Positions 53,527-63,542 of a stretch of DNA of 64,000 nt are shown here, in pieces; positions within the stretch are counted from its first letter, which is position 1; the number at the start of each line of letters is the position of its first letter. The DNA comes from Agelas oroides (taxonomy: Eukaryota > Porifera > Demospongiae > Agelasida > Agelasidae). A program made the position numbers and the translations under genes. The notes under the pieces were generated by a model. It did not search any database and was not told where the DNA came from. It saw only the letters and a list, made by a program, of their open reading frames with translations. The stretch is from contig OX422184.1 of the NCBI GenBank assembly GCA_949130485.1, positions 2,708,336 to 2,772,335 of the forward strand, in the 5' to 3' direction.

Positions 53527-54186
53527 TTTTCTTTATTGTTTCTATTAACTACACCCCAAGTGGAAAGAGAATGGTGACTTGAATGTGGGTGCCGGATAAA
53601 CCAGCTTGTTCTGTCTATTTACAAATTAGGTACCTAGTGTGGAAGCCTAGCTACAATAGGGCAATTGTGGAACAGGGAATCAAATCCAGTTGATCAGCTG
53701 GTGTATGTGTGTGTGTGTGGCTGTGACTACAAAGGGGAACAGGGAATCAGATCTAGGTGCACAAACCAGCTCTTACCATATGGTGACTTTCTGAATCCTG
53801 CTTCACAGTCCACTTTACAACAACTTATGAATCCAAATTCTGGAGCAAGCTCAGAATAGTCTTGCTAGCCCAGGGATTCAGGCTTGTGTTACAAGATACT
53901 CATGCCAAGACCTTCCTGTGTGTGTGCAAGAGGGTCATGCGTTCTAAACGACATGTTGATAGCTCTAATCAGAAAGTGTTCATAATTATAATTGCAGGAT
54001 GTAAGGCAATCTTATTTTGAACCGAAAAGGGTATAGAGAAACTTGTTTTTGGTTATCCCCAAGGAATCAGAAACCCTGATTTAGATGATGACATCATTTG
54101 TTTTGCTTTCTTTTTGTACATGTGACCCAGTAAACTACTAGCTACTAATTAATCCATGACGTGTAATCTTGTGTAACTGTGTACAG
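53527..54186. other. Intron, no gene seen
   Basis: Two direct copies of gggaacagggaatca-type words lie around 53672 and 53739. Otherwise featureless up to the gtgtacag acceptor. Confidence 0.4.
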
Positions 54187-54492
54187 ATGACTTTAACCGC
54201 CAAAAATATTATTTTGACCCCATAGAAGACTCCCTGAATCTCAGAAACATAGATGCGGTTCTTGAAAACGTCAGGGGGCTAAATTGGAATACTCTGGGGC
54301 TGAAACTTGGCTTACGAGACATCAAACTTGAGAGAATTCGAGAGGATTTCTCTGGACGTGATCAGCAAAGACAGGAGATGATCAAGGAGTGGCTTGAGTA
54401 TGACCAGAATCGCACATGGAGCAAGTTAGCTGATGCTCTGGAGGAGATGGGGAAGAAAGTAGCAGCTGCAAGTATTCGGCAACAATATGGAG
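54187..54492 (+). CDS. Exon: Death domain of the second signalling gene
   Basis: 306 nt between a taactgtgtacag acceptor and a gtaagt donor, phase 1-1. The 102-residue product is a clear Death domain: LNLRNIDAVLENV (helix 1), LNWNTLGLKLGL (helix 2), RDIKLERIREDF (helix 3), QEMIKEWLEYD (helix 4), TWSKLADALEEMG (helix 5) and KKVAAASIRQQY (helix 6). The W..LA.AL...G signature is canonical. The exon is fully open and spaced like the Death exon at 4734 relative to an Ig exon. It is placed downstream of the Roc-COR exons, so it is either the C-terminal adaptor module of that protein or part of an adjacent Ig-Death paralogue. Confidence 0.88.
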
Positions 54493-54572
54493 GTAAGTTG
54501 AATTTGTTTAATTAAAACCCTTTAAACCCTGAATTTTTTCCTCTTGAGACTACTTTTAGAGAATGCATGCCT

Positions 54573-54832
54573 TTAAGGTGGCACGGTACCCTGTATTTTC
54601 AAGGTCAACAAACCTGGAATCCAAGTTGATAGTCTTCTTTGTCTTGTTAAAATTTTAGCGCACAGTCCGTTTTGGGAGTCTCAAACCGTTCACGGTCCGT
54701 AAAATTGGGGATTTTCCCCATTTCCTGTCGGCATTGCCATCCAATAATCAGTTTATAATTAAGTTAGTTAAGATGTGGCCTGGCGGCACCCTTCATGTGG
54801 TGCTCGGAACTTTGAAGATAAGCTTAGATCGA

Positions 54833-54870
<38 letters not shown>

Positions 54871-55598
54871 GGAGTTTAGTAGAGTGCTGTAGTGTCAGTA
54901 GCTGTGAGTAGTGTGTGATGCCTGCTTGTGAAAGCAAGCTTGTGTCTAGAAGCAGCAGAAAGGCCACAGTGGCCAAGACTGTATTTGTTGAGTAGGCCCA
55001 GGTCTCGCGGCCGTATGCCTAGTCTAGTTGGTGACCGTGGCCAGGTGCTTCGAGTGCTGGGCTGGGCTTTAACTAGAATACGCAATTTATCGTTTGTGCT
55101 ACAGTCTGACAGACAAGGGAGCTGAACGGTGGCTGTGTGTGGAACAGAGCCGTGAGTTGTTTAGCGACATAAGGGGGAGAGGTGGGGCTAGTAATGCTTG
55201 CTTCCACTCGTGAATGAGCCCCTCCCGTAGACAAGCTGTGAATTTTTCGAAATGTGCATTCATTTGGTGCAGTCAAAGTTGTCCATTCCAAGAGTAGTGA
55301 CAAACATGAGTCTAGCCTGACTTTGAGAGTAGCTTTGAACAAAAGCTGGCATAGATTGATTTGAGATACATTGGTGGTTGGGACGCTACCTACAGTGAGT
55401 GTGTAGATGCGTCCATTGAGTGGCAATTTTGGTTCATGAATATATTAATGAGCTACTAAAACCCTTTTTAAAATTAGGCAAAGCAAGATTGCCCTAAACC
55501 AAACCCTAACCCTGCAACTAGGAGTAACCCTGGTCCTGACTGTAACCCAAGTTTATGTTTTCGTTAACCTCCGCCGAGGGACGACCGTGCCACCTTAA
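54573..55598. mobile_element. TTAA-bounded element, 1.03 kb, with poly-A tract
   Basis: Starts TTAAGGTGGCACGGT and ends accgtgccaccttaa, a perfect 15-bp inverted repeat including the TTAA. A run of about 26 A lies at 54836-54865. No transposase frame. It is inserted 80 bp downstream of the Death exon. Confidence 0.85.
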
Positions 55599-56424
55599 TG
55601 CACCATATCTTCATTTCTGCCTGAGCTCTGACTCCAAAAGTGAACCTAAGCGCACTCTCAGCCTTAACTTTAATAAGCAGACTTGTGACCTTAACCACAC
55701 CCACTCATTAACGAGCATCCCAGCTGGCAAATACCCGATCAGAGCCCAAGCCACCTTCCCTGCCAGAAATGAACCCCCCAAAAGGTGAGAGTAGCGTTTC
55801 CTAGGTTTGTTCGTGCAACCAGGGCAGAAATTGGTCCACTTGGTGCCATAGTCTTGTGCCCAGCTGTCCACACCACCCGATAGAGAACATCTGGTGGCTT
55901 GATTTGAATTGCTTGTCACAAAGGTGTGTTTGGTGAGTGCATAATTATTGCAAGAATGCAACTATCAGACCTGTCTTCTGTTTCCTGCTCAATTTGTGGT
56001 GTAGCCTTACCTTCAAGTACCCAGCAACGTTCTCTAACCATCGAAGCATCACTCGCTAGTGAAAGGAGCAGCAAACTTCCTGATTTCATTCATCAACCTT
56101 GAGCTAAAACAGCTGGTGACATCCTTTCTTTACACAAACCCGCAAACCGCCTGAGTTTGCTCGTAAACAGCTTTGTTGTAGCCCAGTCCTTAGAAGAACG
56201 GAGCGCTGATGCATAGGGTTCTCTCTTCCACACAAAAATTACAAACCTAGGAATAAAATCAAGGTGGCAATTTTGCACTTCAATGACGTAACTTTTAATT
56301 GTGCGCTCTGCGATTTCATTGCTCATCTCACTTTCCAAATGAAAAAGGTGTCAGTGACAAGAAATTCAAATCAAACCACCAGACATTCTCTGCTGGGGGG
56401 CGTGCACAGCTGGGCATGAGACTA
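55599..56424. other. Intron, no gene accepted
   Basis: Open stretches exist on both strands (55555-55961, 56093-56338), but they overlap, lack splice context and match no family I know. Confidence 0.4.
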
Positions 56425-56605
56425 TCGGTGCCAACCATGGCTCTTACCGCCAAGCCTAGCAGCTGCCATGTGCACAGCACCCTGCGGGTGACCCCACCCA
56501 CCTCCCCCTGTCCCACCATTTCTGCATACGCAGAACCTGCACGCTGGTGCGCAGAGACTATCTTTTCTGCGCAGTGTGATGTAACCAAAAGTGCACTATA
56601 GGGAT
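56425..56605. repeat. Dispersed repeat, copy 2
   Basis: The partner of 326-520, with the same order of blocks from ccaaccatgg to ccaaaagtgcactatagg and about 85-90 percent agreement by eye. From 56606 to 57270 no gene is seen. Confidence 0.65.
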
Positions 56606-57270
56606 AATTATTAATTAATGCATATACAATTATGCAATTTCCCATAAAACTCACTGTATTGTGCTCTCTGACAAAAAGCAGTTATACACAAAGAGTGAGC
56701 TAACATGTTCAGTGTAATTTGTTGGCGATTATATGATTGTATATGTAGGCACTCATGAAAAGTGGATTATGAAAGTGCTAAGAGATTGTCAGAAAGAACT
56801 TCTTTGAGCTTTGTTGAACCTAGCGTAGTATGCAACAACAATGCAGTTATGTAGACCTTTCTCAGCTGCACAAATGTTCTGCATTGTTGTTGCTATGTTC
56901 AACTAAGCTCAAAAAAGTTTCTCTGGTACCATCTGACAACACAGCAATGAGCCTCTATTCAGAAGTATATCCACACAGTCGGCAGCTGAGGAGATCGGGG
57001 CTAATATGCTTCTTGAAGTTTGTTAGAAACACAAGAGTTTACCATGACTACTGTAGGGGACAAACCAGAAGTTAATTTTTTAGCAGGCACATTCCAATGT
57101 GTCTTCTGGTGAGTTTTCAAGGCCTCTTGCCAACACACGAGAAGCTGTATGCACCTACACACTTTGCCAGACCAGTGAATCTACTATCAAAATCTAAGTT
57201 GTAGCCTCTTACCACTTCCTGTTGGGAAGCGTTAGTATACAAACAGTGCAGTGATGAGTGAAACAACCAT

Positions 57271-57460
57271 TAGCCTCGTTCCCAGGCCTCCCCTGTTCTT
57301 TTGTTCGTTGGTTTGTGTTCGGTACAATTAATACACAGAAGTGGAAGAGCAGCGAAAAACGGGGAAGGCCTGGGAACACCTGCCACGTGAATGATGTCTG
57401 GTGGATGCAAGGTGCACATAGGGGGGGGAGGGGTCCACATTTGCATCATCAAGCACTCCA
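57271..57460. repeat. TAGCCTC-family element, left arm only
   Basis: tagcctcgttcccaggcctc, gcgaaaaacggggaaggcctggga and cacgtgaatgatgtctggtgg follow the 34104 element closely. The right arm is absent. Confidence 0.7.
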
Positions 57461-57611
57461 ACAATAGCCAGGACCCCAGACGTTCACAAGATCAACAGTA
57501 CTTGACTTCACCGGTAAGAAACTCTCGCTCTGTGGTGTATTGATGTTTGTCTGTCCTAACTGAACTCCCTCGCTCCGTTGTCAAGTGTTTTCGTAAACAT
57601 ATATACATGAA

Positions 57612-57930
57612 ATCACTAGCCTCATTTGCTGGCAACCACCCATGTTTTCGTTGCTTGCAGTACGAGCTTATGCTGGGTGTCACCACTGATGCTGCAAGTT
57701 GCCTTTCAGCTCGGTATCAACACAGGTGCCACTGATTTCCTGTAGTAGTGAAGCTGTTGTTCTTCCAGAAAGCCACAGTAGTCATTGTGGTTGGTGACCT
57801 CACATGTAATGTTATGAGGAACTGGGGAATACGCCCAAGGCTAATTGAATATTCAGGTAAATGCTCCCTCCCCACTTTAGTCTCAAAGTAGTGTACAAAA
57901 AGGGGGGTTTACTTTTGTGAGCTTATGGTA
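57612..57930 (-). mobile_element. HIRAN-ORF family element, decayed copy 4
   Basis: The right end gagcttatggta and inner tccctccccacttt match the right end of the 3140 copy. The interior shares the ctcatttgctggc and gtatcaacacaggtgc words with it. Reading frames are broken. Confidence 0.55.
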
Positions 57931-57974
57931 TTATTATTATACTGTGCATTACATGCAAGAAGTATGACATTGTT

Positions 57975-58728
57975 AACCCTCGGTGCGCACATGCGCAGCG
58001 AGGGTTACGGTACTTGGTCTGTGTGTCTGTTACTCAACATCTCACTTCTCACGTGATTATTTGTGCCACAAACGATACTAACCTTCTCAGCAGCGGATGA
58101 ATGTCAAAACTTTTAAGCAATTTTAGCTGAAAATGCTTTGTTGAGAAGCTAGAGCATTTCCTGTTGGTACGGCTACATGATAAGTCGGCCATTTTTTACG
58201 CAGAAAATGTGCGTGCATATGAATCTGGACCATGTGGCAGCCAATTTGTTCTTGGGAGAAACGTTCTTTGCGAGTTCGATTATTGGCCATTGGCAGTAAG
58301 TATGCCTCCAACAAAGGTATGCCCCCAGTGTAAAGCAGCTGTACCTGTAAGACGGAAGACATGTGAACGCTGTGAAAAAGCAGAGTGTAATTTGCGAGAG
58401 AAAGCTATGAAACGTATGAGAGCAGTAGAATCAGATAGGGTGTAATGACCACAATGCAATGTCATATTGCATAGCTGTGTTAATGTAGGTTGCACGATGT
58501 CAAATAACCACAATCTACTGCACTGTGTTAATATTAGGCCCAAGTGCCTAGCTGTCAGAACAGATTCGAGGGCAGACAGTTAGAAATGAATTGATATTGA
58601 AAGGTGTGCCATATCAACTCGAGAGCAAACGTCATGATACTATTGTTCATGATACTATTGTTCATGAGACAGTGATCGATTCTAGTTAACACACAACTAC
58701 AATCACATCCACTGCTGCGCCGAGGGTT
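57975..58728 (+). mobile_element. Small element with zinc-ribbon ORF, copy 2
   Basis: The ends aaccctcggtgcgc and gcgccgagggtt are inverted relative to the copy at 38524. Subterminal cttggtctgtgtgtctgttac is shared. 754 bp; no transposase. Confidence 0.75.
58302..58445 (+). CDS. Zinc-ribbon small protein, copy 2 (shortened)
   Basis: 47 residues from MPPTKVCPQC. It keeps both CxxC pairs (CPQC, CERC) but has lost nine residues right after the second pair and stops after ESDRV, where copy 1 continues for about 20 more basic residues. The zinc site may fold but the basic tail is gone, so it is probably non-functional. Confidence 0.45.
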   Translation: MPPTKVCPQCKAAVPVRRKTCERCEKAECNLREKAMKRMRAVESDRV

Positions 58729-58964
58729 TGGCACTTCAGTGCCTTTCATTTTACCAGCAGTGGAGTTTGGGATTAATTGCCATTTACAATTAGAGTATGC
58801 AAGTTACCAGTATTTCCTGGAAAGGGGTGTGTGCGAATTATACAGTATTACACAGAATCTAGTGATGCACAAAACATGCAATAAGGATAACTACGTATCT
58901 GACCAGCTTCCAATTGGAATTTCATAGCCATTTTAACACTCAATTTTGCTGGTACACGATTCAG

Positions 58965-59012
58965 GTGCTGCTCCTCACCGGGAAACTGGTTTTGAACCCC
59001 ATCCTAAACCAA
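58965..59012 (+). CDS. Linker exon, 16 residues
   Basis: 48 nt with a tacacgattcag acceptor and a gtaagc donor, phase 1-1. It reads AAPHRETGFEPHPKP with a split last codon. Its length, phase and position after a Death exon parallel the 36-nt linker at 6002. Confidence 0.55.
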
Positions 59013-59186
59013 GTAAGCTACACCTGTACATGCAGTTCAAGAACACATTATTGATTTGTTTACACATGGTAGTACTAAACACAGAACATACTAGGGTACA
59101 TGCATGCAGAAAGCTTCGCACTGCAATGCTATAGCTATAACATACTTATTACACTCACTGTACATACCTTAAACTCCCCAATCCAG

Positions 59187-59243
59187 GTAGACAAATGGGT
59201 AGTGATGATGATGTTCCAGAACCCAAAAAACCAAGACTGGAAG
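59187..59243 (+). CDS. Linker exon with NLS-like motif, copy 1
   Basis: 57 nt, acceptor ccccaatccag, donor gtaaag, phase 1-1. The 19 residues RQMGSDDDVPEPKKPRLE combine an acidic patch with PKKPRL, close to a basic nuclear-localisation motif. A second copy with intact borders is at 61326, so the two may be alternative or serial exons. Confidence 0.6.
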
Positions 59244-59384
59244 GTAAAGAGAATGCTGATGAATATTATACTGTAATGTTGCAATGTTTTGTGTGTGCCT
59301 TTTGTGAACTTTGTGAGTGCAACATGCATTGCAAAAAAAAAAATGCATTAAGGTGTGAACTAGCTAGTACACTTGACCATACGT

Positions 59385-59700
59385 TAGCCTCATTCCCAGG
59401 CCCTTGTTCAGCTCTTCATTGCTTGCAGTATGTGGGCTCCCCCTTCTTTAACCATTTCTACATAGGCAAGTTCAGCTTGTTTAAACACTGTTGGTGGGCA
59501 TTTTCTAGAATATCTCATGTACCATGTTAAAAAGTCATAAGGCATGGCCATTGCACTCCGATGACATAACTTTTGAGTGTGAGTGAGCCCCCACACTAGT
59601 GAATTGAATTGTGGATTTTTTATAGATATAATTGTATTATTGCCAAGCGCATTAGCGCGAGGCTCTGAATGAGGGATCTATTCTCGCAATGTACGTACGT
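59385..59700. other. Intron with repeat ends
   Basis: A TAGCCTC-family left end (tagcctcattcccagg, ttgcttgcagtatg) is at 59385-59435 and a GGGGCGAGCC-type piece (gtgagtgagcccccacactagtga) at 59579-59602. No exon. Confidence 0.5.
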
Positions 59701-59711
59701 ACGTATGTGTC

Positions 59712-59839
59712 GGTCACGCTTAGGAATGTCAATTTGTGGTATCGCTTAGGAATATCAATTTGAGGTCACGCTCGGAATGTCAATTTGCGGTATCGCTTAG
59801 GAATGTCAATTTGAGGTTACGCTCGGAATGTCAATTTGC
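59712..59839. repeat. Tandem array of 25-26-bp units
   Basis: Five units of ggtcacgcttaggaatgtca plus atttg, alternating two subtypes (cttagg and ctcgg). Two further units lie at 61719-61770 in the duplicated copy of this region. Confidence 0.85.
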
Positions 59840-60329
59840 ACTCACGCCCAGGCAGGATATCAGATATGTACATTACACGACGAAGCCGGGACGATATTTA
59901 TTGCCGACGGAGGACGGGGAGAACAGCGCGACTGGCCCTTCACAACGTACGTATTTGCGGAGCGAAGTGCATAAACGAGTGCTGAACGCAGCCGACGGCT
60001 GCTGACTCCGGCTGAGAAAAAAAAAAAGCAAAGAAGTCAGCCCACCGTAGAAAGCCAAGAGAGCGACAGAAGAACAAGAAAGAGTTCAAAAGTAGAAAGC
60101 ACGTATTGGAGATTCTTCACAAGCCAGGTATTTAGGCTCACTCTTCACGTTACCGTTGTTTTGTACTGTTCTTTGGACTCCCACTATACTAAACGAGCAA
60201 CGCCTGACACCTGCGCCGCGCGCCCCATCCGTGTATGGCGCTTGGAGCGGCGCGAGGTATCATGCACATACGTAGTCCTAGTAATCTGTTTAAATACTGT
60301 AATTTAACACGACAACCGCACACCACATA

Positions 60330-60369
60330 CTAGGGTTAGGGTTAGGGTTAGGGTTAGGGTTAGGGTTAG
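60330..60369 (+). repeat. Interstitial telomere-like (TTAGGG)n array
   Basis: Six and a half perfect TTAGGG units. The general animal telomere repeat; here it is internal and abuts a 33-bp direct repeat. From 59840 to 60329 and 60404 to 61030 no gene is seen. Confidence 0.9.
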
Positions 60370-60370
60370 T

Positions 60371-61063
60371 ATCAGGTATTCATGCATTTACATAACGCAT
60401 ATGCCTAAGGCTTGCATTGAGGAGTCCAGCTATTGACTTGTATTCACAGAGTCTATGTCAATAAGTAGCTATACAAATTGGGGGTGTGGCTCAATGGGTG
60501 GAGTTATCAGAAAATTAACTAGGGGGACGGGTGAACCAATGTACGGACTCTCACTGTCTCATCCTTTTCCCCACCCACCAAGAGCCTGGGTATGAGCCGT
60601 GCAATACTCTCCCATATTGCACAGGTAGTGTTACGAGTAAAGAAGTGTGCTGTAAATATAGGCTCTACTTATGTAGCTGTTATACACTGTGTAGTACTGT
60701 AAACACTGCTCATCTGTTGCCAAGGCGATTTATTTTATGTCAATGTTCGTAACAGTGAGCATAGAAAAATCTGTTAATAGTTTCCGTCCAATACAGGATA
60801 TTGCACTTGTGTTGGGAGTATTTTCACTTATATATTCATTGGACTCATGAAAATACATCTCTCCGCACTTGTGCAATATTTTCCCGTATTGCACAGAAAC
60901 TGATGTAACAAAAAGGGTTGGATTCCTGGATATAACTTGAATACTATTCCGTCGCGTATTTCTAGTGTATCACCAAGATTCACGCGCCATAGGACTAAGC
61001 TTCCGCTAGAGGTGGGGCTCATACACACATATCAGGTATTCATGCATTTACATAACGCATATG
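60371..61063. repeat. 33-bp direct repeats bracketing 627 bp
   Basis: 60371-60403 and 61031-61063 are identical (atcaggtattcatgcattta then cataacgcatatg). The segment between holds gtgcaatatt-type words like those of the 9.9/14.4-kb repeat. It could be an insertion with long duplicated flanks or a small recombination product. A tRNA-like ggctcaatgggtgg word at 60488 is not enough for a tRNA call. Confidence 0.6.
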
Positions 61064-61325
61064 ACCCCTGCCTTTAGCAGACGTTCAGTGCTGTAGTGTG
61101 TCGAACTCGTGATGCACTCGAAATACACAACGGAATAATATTAAGGTTATATACAGGACGACCACATATATATATCTATCCCAGTAATGACAACAAAAAC
61201 CAATCAGGTAGGATATAAAACACTTATAGTATACTTCTATGCTCTCAGACTCGGGTAGTTATTGACCATAAACTTGCTATAGCTATAACATACTCACTGT
61301 ACGTACCTCAAACTCCCCAATCTAG

Positions 61326-61382
61326 GTAGACAAATGGATAGTGATGATGATGTTCCAAAACCCAAAAAACCAAGACTGGAAG
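61326..61382 (+). CDS. Linker exon with NLS-like motif, copy 2
   Basis: 57 nt with an acceptor weakened to ccaatctag and the same gtaaag donor, phase 1-1. It gives RQMDSDDDVPKPKKPRLE, three changes from copy 1. About 60 bp before and 100 bp after also match, so the exon was duplicated with its flanks. Use in the mRNA is uncertain. Confidence 0.5.
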
Positions 61383-62327
61383 GTAAAGAGAATGCTGATG
61401 AATATACTATAATGTTGCAATGTTTGTGTGTGCCTTTTGTGAACTTAGCAAGTGCTTACAACATGCATTACAAAAAAAAAACATGCATGCAGCCAGTGTA
61501 AGAGGTTGAGTGTTCCAGTTACAAGAGATGTTTGGGAGGATCCTCTGGGAGTATGAGCAATAGAACTAGCTAAGTAGGTACAGGGTGCAATTTTTGGTAA
61601 GCTAGCTCCACGTACCTTTTGTTGCCGAGCGCATTAGCATGAGGCTCTGAATGAGGGATCTATTCTTGGGATGTGCATATGTACGCGTGTTTGTACGTAC
61701 GTACGTACATATGTGGCGGTCACGCTTAGGAATGTCAATTTGCGGTCATGCTTAGGAATGTCAATTTGTCAAACTTGTGAAAATGGCGTGGCGGTGTGGT
61801 GAGAACTACTCCCACTCCCATCTGAGTTTCTAATGGAGCATCAAGCCCTCCGCTTACACTCGTGGTTCAACCAAACACCAAAAAGACACCTGAGCCAGTG
61901 AAGGGATTGTGAAAACTTCTAGCGGTTCTACTAGACGGTTGTATGTGGCTTGGGATCCCACTACTATAATATCCTGCAGTCACGGTGGGAAGGGTAGCCC
62001 CTTTGGCATCCGTTGCCAACAGTACTGCTAGTTGGTGTCACAGTTGTGGATTGTGTTGGGTTGTGCTGCTAGCTGGACACACATGGCAGATGGCAAAATG
62101 CCCTGCTGGAGTCGGATACCTTGTGTCATGGGTAGCCCCCTTAGTGGCCGTTGCTGGCAGCACAACTCCAAACAGTCTTTTATTTGGCTCGTCAAACCAC
62201 TTTAGCGTGTTGAATTTGTACATACATGTTGGCCATACACTTGCATGCTGCATTCTCCAGACACGTAGAGCAGTCAGGGAATTAAGTGGTGGATCACTAC
62301 TGGTAATGTTGGCTGAGGTAGGAGTCC

Positions 62328-62968
62328 TTAACCCTTGATATGCGGAATTAGTTATTAATTATGGTTTATTAATGCAGAAGTTTTTCGATATTAGCGTTAC
62401 AAAAGTGGCAAGCGTTGCTAGCTAGCCTTGGGCAGTAACAGTGGTGTGATTTGTGTAAATAGTGTGTAACTAGGCTGGAATAGTTTACCTAAGTACCCTG
62501 ACCACAGCTAACTAAGCGCTTTTCTACTTGTTTGAAGCCATTTTATACCGCCATACATGATAGCTTCTAGTGACTGGAAACAGTGCCGATTATCCCACTT
62601 GATACTTACTGCCTTGACAAATTGAGCCGATTTTCAAGTTATTCGAAGGTAACACTTCCATTGTAAGTGAAAACTGGAGGCCGTTTGCTTCCTCTGTTTG
62701 AGACAAAGCTTCGTGTTTGGCAGCCATTGTCAAAACCCACAATCACTCACGAACTAGTACCGCCCATTCCTGGCTCAGGACTGAATAGTGATGTAAGTGG
62801 AAAGGTGTGGCCAATACTTATTAGTGGGTTTACCCCAAAGTCATGCTAAGCTTCTTAGCTTCGCGCGGTAAGCGCGACTTGGTTACTTTGTCGCAAAATT
62901 CCGACAACTGCACTTAGCGCATACCCGCGCGCGTCGCAAATATGCGACATCTGCAGTTCAAGGGTTAA
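62328..62968. mobile_element. TTAA-bounded element
   Basis: Starts TTAACCCTTGATATGC and ends gcagttcaagggttaa, an imperfect 16-bp inverted repeat. Near the right end is a CG-rich hairpin region (gcgcggtaagcgcg, cccgcgcgcg). No ORF. From 61383 to 62327 only intron or intergenic sequence was seen. Confidence 0.65.
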
Positions 62969-63284
62969 ACTGTTGTGAGAGTCCTCTTGCACTGCATCAA
63001 AGTGGCTCACCAGTGGCTCTGACTGAGTGGTAAAATCACCACCAATCTTTCTGGGCAGTTTCTCTTTTGGAAGCTTTACCTTTAGAGCCCTGGCAGTCAT
63101 TTGAGGACCCTTGAGTACTTTGCACACCCAACAACTCCTATTGAACTCTTCCATGTTCCTGACTATACAACTGGACTGCCAGTGATTTGGAAAATCCTGG
63201 GTACTTTTTACACCTCCCTTCAAATAAACTCTGTTTTACAAAAAATGTACCAAGTTTCTGGTTACTAAATCTCTTCTTTTCCAG

Positions 63285-63516
63285 GAAAGTTTCTAACCAC
63301 TTGGCATTGTTGCGCTTCCCAGAGGATAAATTTCTTCCTTACTTCGCTATTCTTGATGGATCTCCAACTGACGCGTTTGACTTCCAAGTAGTGCTTACCC
63401 TGCTTGGCGGTTTTTCAACACCAGCATTGCATGATTGCTCTGATTTTCCAAACAAGCTGAATCAGCATACAGTGTACTTGCGTATGTTCTCAGTAATGCT
63501 TCCCCAGTTACCATGA
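63285..63516 (+). CDS. Unidentified exon-like ORF
   Basis: After a strong acceptor (ctcttcttttccag) the frame reads SNHLALLRFPEDKFLPYFAIL and on to TLLGGFSTPALHDCSDF and QHTVYLRMFSVMLPQLP before a stop, about 76 residues with protein-like composition. The residues shown are shortened to the first 20. The acceptor phase (2) does not match the phase-1 linker exons. An opposed minus-strand frame (62855-63223, with SCWVCKVLKG and RALKVKLPKEKLP) lies next to it. No family is recognised for either; transposon coding scraps are possible. Confidence 0.3.
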
Positions 63517-63542
63517 GTAGATAATTTTCACCCAGCCCTCAC

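Noticed and set aside
54836-55125. Poly-A tract followed by an ORF, suggesting a processed retrocopy
   Set aside because: The tract lies inside an element with perfect TTAA-type inverted ends, so it is part of that DNA transposon.
56328-56654. 108-codon minus-strand ORF
   Set aside because: Covers the dispersed repeat copy at 56.5 kb; the equivalent frame is broken in the other copy.
60481-60545. tRNA-like A-box word (ggctcaatgggtgg)
   Set aside because: No cloverleaf can be closed by eye and the B-box match is poor; at most a SINE-like relic.
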